DNA of 64,000 nucleotides, taken from Symbiopectobacterium purcellii (GTDB taxonomy: Bacteria; Pseudomonadota; Gammaproteobacteria; Enterobacterales; Enterobacteriaceae). The stretch covers positions 4,464,001 through 4,528,000 of the forward strand of contig NZ_CP081864.1 of NCBI RefSeq assembly GCF_019797845.1. The letters are read 5' to 3'. The notes below the pieces were generated by a model. It had not been told where the DNA came from. It did not search any database and was given only the letters and a program-made list of their open reading frames with translations. Each line of letters starts with the position of its first letter. The stretch's first letter is position 1. Both the position numbers and the translations under genes were made by a program. Positions 10,053 through 18,932 of the stretch are shown here, piece after piece.

Positions 10053-11567
10053 ATGAGTTTTTCCGTTAACGTCCTGGCGAAGATTGCCATTGAGCTACAG
10101 AGTGGCATCGGTCATCAGGATCGGTTTCAGCGCCTGATTACCACCCTGCGTCAGGTATTAGATTGTGATGCCTCCGCCCTGCTGCGCTATGAAACACGCC
10201 AATTTATCCCTCTGGCCATTGACGGTCTGGCATCGGACGTGTTGGGCCGACGCTTCGCGTTGGAAGCGCACCCACGACTGGAGGCGATTGCGCGCGCGGG
10301 CGATGTGGTGCGTTTCCCCGCCGATAGTGATTTACCCGACCCCTACGATGGATTGATCCCCGGACAGGAAACGTTGAAAGTGCATGCCTGTATCGGCTTA
10401 CCGCTATTTGCCGGGCAAAATCTGATCGGCGCGCTCACCCTTGATGGACTGGTTCCGGATCAATTCGATACCTTTAGTGATGAGGAATTGCGTCTGATCG
10501 CCGCGTTAACCGCAGGGGCTTTTAATAATGCGCTGCTGATCGCCCAGTTGGAAAACCAAAACATCCTACCCGCTGCCGCTCCCGCCTTTGAAAAGGCCGC
10601 GCACACAGAGATGATTGGCCTCTCTGTGGGTATGACCCAGCTAAAAAAAGAGATTGAGATCGTCGCGGCGTCCGATCTTAACGTGCTGATCGGCGGGGAA
10701 ACCGGCACCGGAAAGGAGCTGGTCGCTCAGGCTATTCATCAGGGATCTGCCCGTTCGGCAAACCCGCTTATCTACCTGAACTGTGCAGCACTGCCTGAAA
10801 GCGTGGCCGAAAGTGAGTTGTTCGGGCATGTGAAAGGGGCGTTTACCGGTGCCATCAGCCATCGTAGCGGCAAGTTCGAAATGGCCGATAAAGGCACGCT
10901 GTTCCTCGATGAAATAGGCGAACTCTCTCTCGCCTTACAGGCTAAATTGCTGCGGGTTCTGCAATACGGCGATATACAGCGCGTGGGTGACGATCGCAGT
11001 CTGCGCGTTGATGTGCGCGTGCTGGCGGCAACCAATCGCGACTTACGCGAAGAGGTGCTGGCAGGGCGTTTTCGTGCCGACTTGTATCACCGCCTGAGCG
11101 TATTTCCACTTTTGGTGCCTCCCCTGCGCGAACGCGGCGAAGATGTGATTCTTCTGGCAGGCTATTTCTGCGAGCAGTGCCGCGTAAGGCTGGGATTGAC
11201 CCGTGTGGCGCTCAGCCAACGTGCCCACGCCCTGCTGCTGACTTACGCCTGGCCAGGGAATGTACGGGAATTGGAGCATGCCATCCACCGTGCCATCATC
11301 CTTGCCCGGGCAGAGCGGCCCGGTGATAACATCGTGCTGGAAGCACACCACATTGCGCAGCAGGGTGCGCCTGAGCGCCCGGTGCAGGAGAGCCAAAGCG
11401 TTGCACCAACACCCAACTTACGCCATGCCACAGAAGATTTTCAGCGCACGGTGATTCATCAGGCGTTAACCCAGAACGGACACAACTGGGCTGCCAGCGC
11501 CAGAGCCCTCGACATCGATGTTGCCAACCTTCACCGATTAGCGAAACGCTTAGGGGTTAAACCCTAA
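10053..11567 (+). CDS. norR: NO-responsive sigma-54 activator
   Basis: This 504-residue enhancer-binding protein has the same length as in E. coli. The N-terminal GAF domain (about 1-170) senses NO through a non-haem iron. The AAA+ domain has Walker [10 protein letters not shown] near 213, the sigma-54 contact loop GAFTGA near 262 and Walker B LFLDEIG near 282. A Fis-type helix-turn-helix closes the protein ([23 protein letters not shown]). The frame is open far upstream into norV, but ATG 10053, just after GGGGGGG and a NorR site, restores the family start ([13 protein letters not shown]). Confidence 0.96.
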   Translation: MSFSVNVLAKIAIELQSGIGHQDRFQRLITTLRQVLDCDASALLRYETRQFIPLAIDGLASDVLGRRFALEAHPRLEAIARAGDVVRFPADSDLPDPYDGLIPGQETLKVHACIGLPLFAGQNLIGALTLDGLVPDQFDTFSDEELRLIAALTAGAFNNALLIAQLENQNILPAAAPAFEKAAHTEMIGLSVGMTQLKKEIEIVAASDLNVLIGGETGTGKELVAQAIHQGSARSANPLIYLNCAALPESVAESELFGHVKGAFTGAISHRSGKFEMADKGTLFLDEIGELSLALQAKLLRVLQYGDIQRVGDDRSLRVDVRVLAATNRDLREEVLAGRFRADLYHRLSVFPLLVPPLRERGEDVILLAGYFCEQCRVRLGLTRVALSQRAHALLLTYAWPGNVRELEHAIHRAIILARAERPGDNIVLEAHHIAQQGAPERPVQESQSVAPTPNLRHATEDFQRTVIHQALTQNGHNWAASARALDIDVANLHRLAKRLGVKP

Positions 11568-11581
11568 TCCTGCACAGACAT

Positions 11582-11603
11582 CGCCCTGACACAGGGCGCT
11601 GTT
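11582..11603 (+). terminator. Probable norR terminator
   Basis: CGCCCTG (11582-11588), loop ACA, CAGGGCG (11592-11598) is a perfect stem 15 bases after the norR stop, followed by CTGTTTG. The T tract is short, so efficiency is uncertain. Confidence 0.55.
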
Positions 11604-11806
11604 TGATAATAGAGTGAGAAAATGGAGAGTATTATTTATTGTCATGCTCCATTATTTATCATAGCGAAATAAAAATACCGTTTTTAATTATTTATAATAA
11701 CGAGATCATCACACTTTCCCTTCTTTGCCACCCCGCGATAAATTTGAAAAAAAAGTACTCTCAAGATATCATTAAATAACATTCTCACCACAATAAGAGC
11801 CTGTCT

Positions 11807-12700
11807 TTGAATATCAAACAACTGCGCTATTTTTGCAAAGTGGTTGAAACGGGAAGTGCCAGCCAAGCTGCAAAAATGCTCGATCTGGCACCTGCCGCAA
11901 TCAGTATGCAAATTTCAGCACTTGAAAAAGAACTTAACGGTGAGTTATTCAATCGGAGTTCTCGTCCGATGACCTTAACCCGGCTCGGAGAATTTATCTA
12001 TCAACGCGCACCAGAGATCATCTTCAATATTGAAAAGCTTGAAAAAGATGCCTGGCAATATGTTAACAGCAAATCGATTACGTTGACGCTCGGGTTCGTC
12101 CGCTCCGTGATGTTTAACCTGATTCCAGAAACGATAAAATACTTCGCTGACACACACGGACATATCGAAATAAATCTGAAAGAAGTGCTGTCCGAGCATC
12201 AGCCAGAATTGCTATTGAACCATGAGCTTGATATTGGCTTCACGCGAGAAATGGATAACGATAATTTCATTGGTCATGAACTCAATCATGAACTGATAAT
12301 GATTGATCCCCTTATCGAGGCGATCCCTAAAAATCACTATTTAAGCAAGAAAAAATATATCACGCTGCGTGATTTTTGTAATTCCCCGTTTATCATTTTC
12401 CCCAGCGACCCTAAAAGCGGTTACTCATTACGCGTATTTGAAAAGTTTGATGAATACGGTATTCGCCCAGCCGTTTCACATCGCGTTGTTGAAATTCATA
12501 CGGCGTTAGCATTGGTGGGCGCCGGATTAGGCGTAACGCTGGTGGGAAAAACCACCATTCCCAATAACCGGCAAGATATCATCTTCCTGCCGATTGAAGA
12601 TTTTCGCTGCCTCAGCTATATCTACGCGGTTTATAACCCGAAAAATACCAACCCCAACATCCATGCGTTTATTGATACCATGAAAAAGATCGCTGAATAA
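11807..12700 (+). CDS. LysR-family regulator of the adjacent catabolic locus
   Basis: This 297-residue LTTR starts with the winged helix-turn-helix MNIKQLRYFCKVVETGSASQ, continuing to about residue 60. The periplasmic-binding-like effector domain follows (about 90-295). A TTG start is used; there is no better in-frame codon and the family begins exactly here. Base composition is AT-richer than norR. It is convergent with a leftward MFS/RraA operon and separated from it by a 67-base gap containing a hairpin. Control of that operon and of the divergent M24 gene is inference. Confidence 0.88.
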   Translation: MNIKQLRYFCKVVETGSASQAAKMLDLAPAAISMQISALEKELNGELFNRSSRPMTLTRLGEFIYQRAPEIIFNIEKLEKDAWQYVNSKSITLTLGFVRSVMFNLIPETIKYFADTHGHIEINLKEVLSEHQPELLLNHELDIGFTREMDNDNFIGHELNHELIMIDPLIEAIPKNHYLSKKKYITLRDFCNSPFIIFPSDPKSGYSLRVFEKFDEYGIRPAVSHRVVEIHTALALVGAGLGVTLVGKTTIPNNRQDIIFLPIEDFRCLSYIYAVYNPKNTNPNIHAFIDTMKKIAE

Positions 12701-12705
12701 TACAG

Positions 12706-12734
12706 TAAAAGGGAAGCATATACGCCGCTTCCCT
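12706..12734 (-). terminator. Terminator of the MFS/RraA operon
   Basis: AGGGAAGC (12710-12717) and GCTTCCCT (12727-12734) form an 8-bp stem. Read on the minus strand it is followed by TTTTACTG, so it suits the leftward MFS gene, though it may also serve the convergent LysR gene. Confidence 0.65.
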
Positions 12735-12766
12735 GGAACTTACATTGATTATCTCACTCGCAAGGG

Positions 12767-14107
12767 TTAGGCGTCACAGTTTTCCATCGGCTCATCAATA
12801 GTGACGACAACCAAAAATGTCAGTAATGAAATGCCCGCCATAAACAGAAACACCGTATTCCAACCGTAATGGTCAAGAATTAACCCGGCAATAAAGGGTG
12901 TGGCCGCACCGCCTAATTGCCCTCCCATGTTGACAATGGCATTGGCAACCGGGAATTTATCTTTTGCCACGAAAGACATGGGGTAGACCATGTAGGCAGA
13001 GAACCCAATGCTCAACAACAAACCGGTCATGAACAGCAGCAAGGCGCACAACGCTGGGTTCGCAGGCATATAGAGCAGACACAGCATCATTACCGATGTC
13101 GACACTGCCGAGAGCAACATGCCCGGTTTTCTGCGTTTATCCAGCAGCGTATCAGAGAGAAGGCCGCCCAGCAGATTACCCAGCACCGCACCAACCCAAG
13201 GTGCCGCAGAGACAAACCCCATCCCCACCACCGACAGGTTCTTTTCCGACAGCAGATAGGTAGGGATCCAGGCCAGCAACAAGCTGGAAATCCCTAGCTG
13301 ACAGCAATAGCCCAGACCGCAACCAAACACATTCCATGAGCGATACACTTGCTGGGTTGTGGTGACTTTAGGGGTATTGCGTACCCGAATAAACCTGTCC
13401 AGATAAGGTATCCGTTTGTAGGCTTTCTTCTCCTGCACCTGCGCTGTGGTCTGCTTTTCACTGATGATGTCGACTTCCTGTTGGTTAACGAAGCCGGACT
13501 CAGCAGGCTTGTCCTTCACAAACAGATACCACATCACCGGCAGGATCAGCCCTGGCAGGGCAAAAAATATAAAGACCTCTTTCCATCCCCAATGCATGAT
13601 AATAAACGAACCGATGATCGGTGTTATCACCGGGCCCAGCTTGATAGATGAGAGAAAAATACCCGAGGCGATGCCCTTCTCTTTTGACGGAAACCAGTTG
13701 TTAATGGTGGAGGTTACTCCAATAGGCAGTGGGCCTTCAGCAATGCCTAACAACACCCGGCATATTTTCAGTTGCAAGATGGACCCGGCAAATCCCGTCA
13801 GCGCGGTCGCAATAGAGGTGAGGATCATGGATGACGTGAAGACCCTTCGCACACCAAAACGTGTAATCAACCAGGCTGAAGGGATCTGGATAAAGGCATA
13901 GGCCAACAGAAACAGGCTGACAAGCGCGCCAGCTTCCGCATTGGTCATGGTAAATTCTTTTCTGATAAACGGCAGTGCTACCCCTAGATTAGCCCTGTCT
14001 GCTGCCGCAATGGTATAAATCAGGAAAAATAAGAAAGCGACCCACCACCGATGATGAGTCGGTTTAACCCCTGATGCTGCCTGTTCTATATTCAGATTCA
14101 TGTTCAA
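12767..14107 (-). CDS. MFS transporter, anion:cation symporter type
   Basis: This 446-residue carrier has 12 predicted helices. The MFS loop 2-3 motif reads WLITRFGVRRVF, and the N-terminal helix ends with AAADRANLGVALPFIRKEF, typical of the ACS subfamily that imports hexuronates, galactonate, phthalate and similar organic acids. The substrate is not readable. Four bases separate it from the upstream RraA-like gene, so the two are co-transcribed. With two aldolase-like proteins it probably imports an organic acid for degradation (inference). Confidence 0.87.
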   Translation of the reverse strand: MNMNLNIEQAASGVKPTHHRWWVAFLFFLIYTIAAADRANLGVALPFIRKEFTMTNAEAGALVSLFLLAYAFIQIPSAWLITRFGVRRVFTSSMILTSIATALTGFAGSILQLKICRVLLGIAEGPLPIGVTSTINNWFPSKEKGIASGIFLSSIKLGPVITPIIGSFIIMHWGWKEVFIFFALPGLILPVMWYLFVKDKPAESGFVNQQEVDIISEKQTTAQVQEKKAYKRIPYLDRFIRVRNTPKVTTTQQVYRSWNVFGCGLGYCCQLGISSLLLAWIPTYLLSEKNLSVVGMGFVSAAPWVGAVLGNLLGGLLSDTLLDKRRKPGMLLSAVSTSVMMLCLLYMPANPALCALLLFMTGLLLSIGFSAYMVYPMSFVAKDKFPVANAIVNMGGQLGGAATPFIAGLILDHYGWNTVFLFMAGISLLTFLVVVTIDEPMENCDA

Positions 14108-14111
14108 AACC

Positions 14112-14765
14112 TCATTTTACATCGAGATAATCAAAGACGCGGTTCAACTGCATCAATTCCGCTGTTGTCGCACCATTGAGAATTTTATTTTTATAGTTAT
14201 TTTCTTTTTCCTCTCTCTCATCGGAGAGTTTTATAACATTATCAATCTTTTCTCGCTCAATGACGACCAGACCATCCGAATCGCCGACCACAATATCACC
14301 CGATCGGATAATACAGTCATCAATAATCAATGTTTCATTGAACGTGCCTGGTTGTTTTTTCTCCGTTCCTCGAATAGAGATTCCTCGGGCAAAGACAGGA
14401 AAGCCAGATTCAATAATTGCATCGCTGTCTCTGACCGCGCCATTAACCACCAGTCCCGCCAGGCCAATATGCTGCGCTTGCGTCGTCAGTACATCGCCCC
14501 AAATACCGGCCCCCGTAAATCCATCACAATTAATAATCAGCACATCCCCTTTCTTTGCATGCATTAAGGCGTAATGCACCATCAGATTATCGCCGGGACG
14601 CATATGTAACGTTAATGCCGACCCCGCCATTTTCATACCGCGCGCCAGCGGCTTTATGGCTTCAGACAATGCCCCAACGGCCCCTTGCGCTTCATAAATG
14701 GTGGCGCTTCCCAGTCGAATTAAATGTTCGACCACGGCATCAGTCAGCGTATTTTTATTTTTCAC
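14112..14765 (-). CDS. RraA/HMG-aldolase family protein (first of a pair)
   Basis: This 217-residue protein has the RraA-like fold. Visible family residues are KKGDVLIINCDGFTGAGIWGDVL (substrate and metal loop) and VVNGAVRDSDAI. In 4-hydroxy-4-methyl-2-oxoglutarate and 4-carboxy-4-hydroxy-2-oxoadipate aldolases the equivalent Arg-Asp is catalytic. Those enzymes release pyruvate or oxaloacetate from ring-cleavage products, while true RraA binds RNase E. The catabolic context favours an enzyme over the RNase E inhibitor. It lies between the MFS gene and the second RraA-like gene, in the same direction. Confidence 0.82.
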   Translation of the reverse strand: MKNKNTLTDAVVEHLIRLGSATIYEAQGAVGALSEAIKPLARGMKMAGSALTLHMRPGDNLMVHYALMHAKKGDVLIINCDGFTGAGIWGDVLTTQAQHIGLAGLVVNGAVRDSDAIIESGFPVFARGISIRGTEKKQPGTFNETLIIDDCIIRSGDIVVGDSDGLVVIEREKIDNVIKLSDEREEKENNYKNKILNGATTAELMQLNRVFDYLDVK

Positions 14766-14778
14766 GATATGACCTTAT

Positions 14779-15441
14779 TTATAAAGAGGGGTTGCGTTGT
14801 AGCAGGTGATAATTATGCTTTTTCCTGGCGTCAGAAATAGACATTCCGGCCAGAGCATCATGAACAATTTGCTCTTCAATAGCTTTCATTTCCAAGGCGC
14901 GTTCAATGACTTGAGCAATATGTTTTTTACCGATCACGACCGCACCATCAATATCGGCCACCATCAGGTCACCCTGATTCACTAGTACACCACAAATATT
15001 GACAGCACCGGCTACCGCGGCAACCTGAACCCTGTCTTTGCCCGTACGCATATAATTACCGCAGGCATAGATCGGATAATGTGAATTTATCGCTTCATCG
15101 GTGTCACGGCTTACACCATGAATAATGGTTCCGGCAATACCTTTAGCTGCCGCCACCTGACTTAAAATGCCGCCCCACACGGTACAATCCAACCGGCCAG
15201 CATTATCAATAACAACAACATCCCCTGGCTTAACCTGATCGATATAATCGCCCACCGAGCCAGGATTATCGGGATCGACAGGAACATAACGGACCGTCCA
15301 GGCCCAGCCTGCTATTTTTTTATTTCCTGTAATTGCCTTCACACCCAGTAACGTGCCAGGCAAAGAAAAGAAATCAAGCGCATCAGCAAGTTCCGGCGTC
15401 GTCAGTATGTTGGCCTTTGCTAAATATTCAGTATCATTCAT
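14779..15441 (-). CDS. RraA/HMG-aldolase family protein (second of a pair)
   Basis: This 220-residue protein is the promoter-proximal gene of the leftward operon. It keeps the family loop VKPGDVVVIDNAGRLDCTVWGGILSQ and the Arg-Asp pair in IIHGVSRDTDEAI, but it is clearly divergent from its neighbour, so the two are not a recent duplication. They may act on different intermediates or form a hetero-oligomer. The start was moved from an upstream ATG (15519) to 15441 (MNDTEYL) because GAGG lies 7 bases before it. Confidence 0.8.
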   Translation of the reverse strand: MNDTEYLAKANILTTPELADALDFFSLPGTLLGVKAITGNKKIAGWAWTVRYVPVDPDNPGSVGDYIDQVKPGDVVVIDNAGRLDCTVWGGILSQVAAAKGIAGTIIHGVSRDTDEAINSHYPIYACGNYMRTGKDRVQVAAVAGAVNICGVLVNQGDLMVADIDGAVVIGKKHIAQVIERALEMKAIEEQIVHDALAGMSISDARKKHNYHLLQRNPSL

Positions 15442-15787
15442 TGCGAACCTCGGTATAAACACAAAATCATTTCGCCATAAATATCTGAAATAACCATACT
15501 GGCCGCAACGGTGCATCACTTAACCTAAGTTAAGAAAAAATGAACATGATAAAAAAACAGCAATTTCACATGATAAAACAAACCATAAAACCGATTAAAT
15601 TCATAACATTAAAATAATTTGATTATATAAAAATAATTTAAACCTTCGATGGCAATAACTAAAATGTGATCCGCTGAAAAATCTTTATTCTCGCTAGACC
15701 GGACACAGCGAGATAAAGTCAGGTTAGGTTATAATTCGTTCATACGACCAGAGGCAGCAACCTTTCCCCCGTTATTCAGAGGCGATC
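15442..15787. promoter_or_regulatory. AT-rich divergent promoter region
   Basis: These 346 bases separate the leftward RraA/MFS operon from the rightward M24 gene and hold no gene. They are very AT-rich (for example 15590-15660) and are the natural place for divergent promoters and LysR binding. I see no clear T-N11-A palindrome that I would defend. Confidence 0.5.
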
Positions 15788-17190
15788 ATGACAGTGAATG
15801 AACTGGAATCATACACACTGCAAGCCATTCCTCAGCCGGACACCTATGCGAGTGTGCAGAGCCCCCCTCTTACTGATGAAACCCAGAGAGAACGCTTAAA
15901 ACGTGTCTTGCTGGGCATGCAGCAGCAGGATCTTGATGCTTTGATTATCTATGCCGATAAAGAGCATGGCGGCAATTTCGAATACCTGAGTGGATTTATT
16001 CCCCGCTTCGAAGAGGCACTGCTGATCGTCGCAAAAAATGGGGCAGCCACCTATGTCATGGGGAATGAAAATCTCAAGCTGGTGCCTCCGCTCGGCTGCG
16101 GGGAACCGTTTTGCACGCGCCCTGCTTCTCACTGCCCGATCAACCCATACCGCCCGATTTCGATTTCACCGCGTTGCTTGCGCAGTCAGGCATTCCGTGT
16201 TGCCAGCGAGTCGGCATTGCTGGCTGGAAACACCTGACGTTTAACGGGCCTTCAGGCCAGGCCCTATTTGATATTCCACACTTTATTTATCAGAGCATTC
16301 GGGACGCACTGCCCTGCGCCGCCACGTTGGTGAATGCCACCGGTATTTTTATTTCTCCCCACGGAGGTGCCCGCACCATTAACAACGCCAACGAGCTGGC
16401 GCACTATGAATACGGGGCAAATCTGGCCTCCACTGCCATGCTGAATGCGCTCAATGCAATAGAGATAGGTAAAACAGAAAAAGAGATTGCTGCACTGCTG
16501 GCTGCCGAAGGGCAACCGCATACCGTGGTGACCATCGCAGCCACTGGCGATCGCTTTGAGCAAGCTCGGCTTTATCCCGGCGATAAAAAGATAGCGCTGG
16601 GTGACAAATTTTCCCTCACCACCGGTTTTAAAGGCGGGCTCAGCAGCCGAGCGGCCTATGTGGTAAAACATCGCGAGATGCTGCCAGCCAAAACCAATGA
16701 CTATCTGGAACGTGTCGCCATTCCTTATTATCACGCCGTGGTCTGCTGGCTGACCGCGCTTCGCGTCGGTATCACGGGCGGGGACATATACGCGTTAATC
16801 GAGGATGTTCTGCCCAAAGAGCGGTTTCACTGGCATCTGAATCCGGGCCATTTAGTGGCGGATGAAGAGTGGCTCTGTTCTCCCATCAGCCAGAATTCGC
16901 CCGTTGCGCTCGCCAGCGGTATGCTGTTGCAGATCGACATTATCCCTTCGGTCGCTGGCTATGCAGGTGCCAGCATTGAGGACACGGTGGCACTGGCTAA
17001 CGCAGACCTGCGGGCCGAATTGGCCTGCACGTACCCGGCGCTGTGGCAGCGTATTCTCACACGCAGAACGTATCTGGAAGAGGTATTACACATTCCATTG
17101 CATGCCGATGTCCTGCCGATGTCCAACACCGTCGGTTATTTGCGTCCTTTTCTGCTGGATAAGCAAAAAGCATTGGTCTGTGGGAGATAA
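15788..17190 (+). pseudogene. Creatinase/Xaa-Pro peptidase-like (M24) gene with a -1 frameshift
   Basis: The start at 15788 has AGAGGCG upstream. The N-terminal creatinase domain reads in frame to GCGEPF, then the frame changes. The rest (LHAPCFSLPDQP onward) continues in the -1 frame from 16111 to a stop at 17190. One extra T in the TTTT at 16109-16112 would restore a protein of about 467 residues. The pita-bread half lacks the paired Asp metal ligands expected of M24 peptidases (it has GDKFSLTTGFKGG instead), so it is probably a metal-independent, creatinase-like hydrolase. It is divergent from the RraA operon. The lesion may be real, or a sequencing error in the T tract. Confidence 0.85.
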
Positions 17191-17230
17191 TGCCCCTGCC
17201 GCCTATGCCCTTCTTGGGTTCAGTCACTGT

Positions 17231-17252
17231 GGGATAGCGTGTTTGCTATCCC
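17231..17252 (+). terminator. Hairpin after the M24 gene
   Basis: GGGATAGC (17231-17238), loop GTGTTT and GCTATCCC (17245-17252) form a perfect 8-bp stem 40 bases after the M24 stop. It probably ends that transcript and isolates the AT-rich gene downstream. No strong T run follows. Confidence 0.55.
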
Positions 17253-17384
17253 TAGTGTTGTCTAAGACTAATCGTTAATAAATGCACTCACGATGTCAAA
17301 AACATAAAATTGAATTTTGAAAGAAATCAGAGGGATTATGTCATTCAGTACAGGCTCGTTCTGCACTTTGCATAAGGATGCGCC

Positions 17385-18863
17385 ATGTTTAGTCATATCC
17401 CGAGTCACAGCCCATCGCTGCCACCCCCTCTCCCCCTGAAAACAGAGCAACTTAATCCTCATGATGGCCGAGATACAGATGGCAAACCAAGCCCCTCTTG
17501 CAGAAACGTCACGGAAAGCCTCAGTCTCATTGCAAACAATGCGGCAACACTCACTCGGCATCAAGGACAAGAAACCGCGGCCCCTATCAATAATCCAACA
17601 GGTTTAATAACGTATATTTCCATTGCTGAAGGGCAACATTTGAAACACCTGAGAAATTTTGTAGATTCTTCTTACAAAATTTCAGGTGCTATTAATGATA
17701 AGGAACAGGTTATTCTGCAACTGAAAGACATCTACTCAGAAGAGTATCTCAATAAATCAATTGCTGGCCCTGATGAGGATATGGATGAATTAATAGACTC
17801 CTTTAACAAGCAAAAACTGTATGAGAAATTTCATTTCATTGACCTGTTCTCGATTTATGATTACGGTAAGGATGGCTACGTAAATATCAATAAAACCTTA
17901 TTAGCCCTTCCACCAGGCGCCCTTAGACCGCCGCATATTATTCAACTGGCGTTAACCCTACACCACTTGGCCATGAAACAAGCCAATGATACTGAGTATT
18001 TCAGCAATGCCGTTCCCCTGTTCAGAGGAGAAGTGAGAAAAAGTGAGTGTTTTGAGAATATTGAAGAGGGTGATACGTTTTCCTCACCCATCTTCTTCAG
18101 TACTTCCGACGACCAAGAAGTTGCTGAATCCTTCCTCGGAGATAGGGAAGCGCTACGGGAGGGAGAAATAAATGTACTTTATACTATAGAGAAAATAACA
18201 CCTTACTCCGGTGCACATTTATCAGACATCATGGATGATAGAGAAAATGAATTTCTATTCCTCCCTGATATAAAATTCATCATTACGGAAAAAGAGTTTA
18301 ACGATGAGGATAGCACCCTCAATGTAACGATGAGCCAATTACCTATTAGCAAAAACATTTTTTTCGATCAGCTAAATACATTGATAAAGCAAACCGTATT
18401 TGCCGGTGATGTTACAAAAAAAATGAGTGACATGACATTAACCCCCTCTGGCATGGGCCACCGAAACCTTGACGAATACCTGGCAACAGTAAAAACGCCA
18501 GACCACGCTATGATGTTATTGCATCAGATCAATAAAGAAGCATCGATACGCGCTAAAACCGCAGTTAAACACACGCTGGATGCTATAAGTCATGAAGCAA
18601 CAACAAGTAAGAAAATGAAAATCGATGAAGCGATAAAGCCGCCTGCATTGTCACCGCTCACTGAGCAAGATAAAAACAGGGAAATAGCGTACCGGTTGAA
18701 AAAGCTAAAAGCGTTTAGGACTGCCTTAGACATGAGGAAAATAGAACAACGGCTTAGTGCTATCCGACAGTTTAATCTCGACAGCTATGCTGCTGAGCAA
18801 GGCAGAGGAGCAAGTCGCGAGCAGGGTATGCCATTACCTTCGCCGCCGCTGCCAAAACAGTAA
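17385..18863 (+). CDS. Putative mono-ADP-ribosyltransferase effector/toxin
   Basis: I do not recognise a named homologue of this 492-residue protein. The middle matches the R-S-E class of NAD-dependent ADP-ribosyltransferases. Arg214 is in VPLFRGEV, the STS motif is at 239-241 (FFSTS), and an ExE pair at Glu287/Glu289 (RENEFLFLPDIKFIIT) fits the class that modifies arginine. GYVNINKTLLALPPG at 164-178 also recalls that fold. There is no signal peptide. The first 25 residues are Ser/Pro-rich, as in type III secretion signals, and the C terminus is basic and ends in a Pro-rich tail. AAGGA precedes the ATG. The gene is strongly AT-rich (17 G+C in the 60 bases 17641-17700). Function and export are inference. 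Confidence 0.72.
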   Translation: MFSHIPSHSPSLPPPLPLKTEQLNPHDGRDTDGKPSPSCRNVTESLSLIANNAATLTRHQGQETAAPINNPTGLITYISIAEGQHLKHLRNFVDSSYKISGAINDKEQVILQLKDIYSEEYLNKSIAGPDEDMDELIDSFNKQKLYEKFHFIDLFSIYDYGKDGYVNINKTLLALPPGALRPPHIIQLALTLHHLAMKQANDTEYFSNAVPLFRGEVRKSECFENIEEGDTFSSPIFFSTSDDQEVAESFLGDREALREGEINVLYTIEKITPYSGAHLSDIMDDRENEFLFLPDIKFIITEKEFNDEDSTLNVTMSQLPISKNIFFDQLNTLIKQTVFAGDVTKKMSDMTLTPSGMGHRNLDEYLATVKTPDHAMMLLHQINKEASIRAKTAVKHTLDAISHEATTSKKMKIDEAIKPPALSPLTEQDKNREIAYRLKKLKAFRTALDMRKIEQRLSAIRQFNLDSYAAEQGRGASREQGMPLPSPPLPKQ

Positions 18864-18890
18864 CCCCGGTAGGGCGTAAACAACGGTATC

Positions 18891-18918
18891 TGGCCCGCTC
18901 CGATAACCAAGCGGGCCA
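18891..18918. terminator. Hairpin between convergent ART and acuI genes
   Basis: TGGCCCGCT (18891-18899) and AGCGGGCCA (18910-18918) form a perfect 9-bp stem between two convergent genes. T runs are lacking on both sides. Confidence 0.55.
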
Positions 18919-18932
18919 GTCACATCAGGCTA

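Noticed and set aside
16105..16115. Programmed -1 frameshift in the M24 gene
   Set aside because: The site lacks a clear X-XXY-YYZ slippery heptamer with a following pseudoknot, and related proteins are made from one frame.
17191..17384. hrp box in front of the ART gene
   Set aside because: I looked for GGAACC with CCAC 15-16 bases later and found none, so HrpL control is not claimed.
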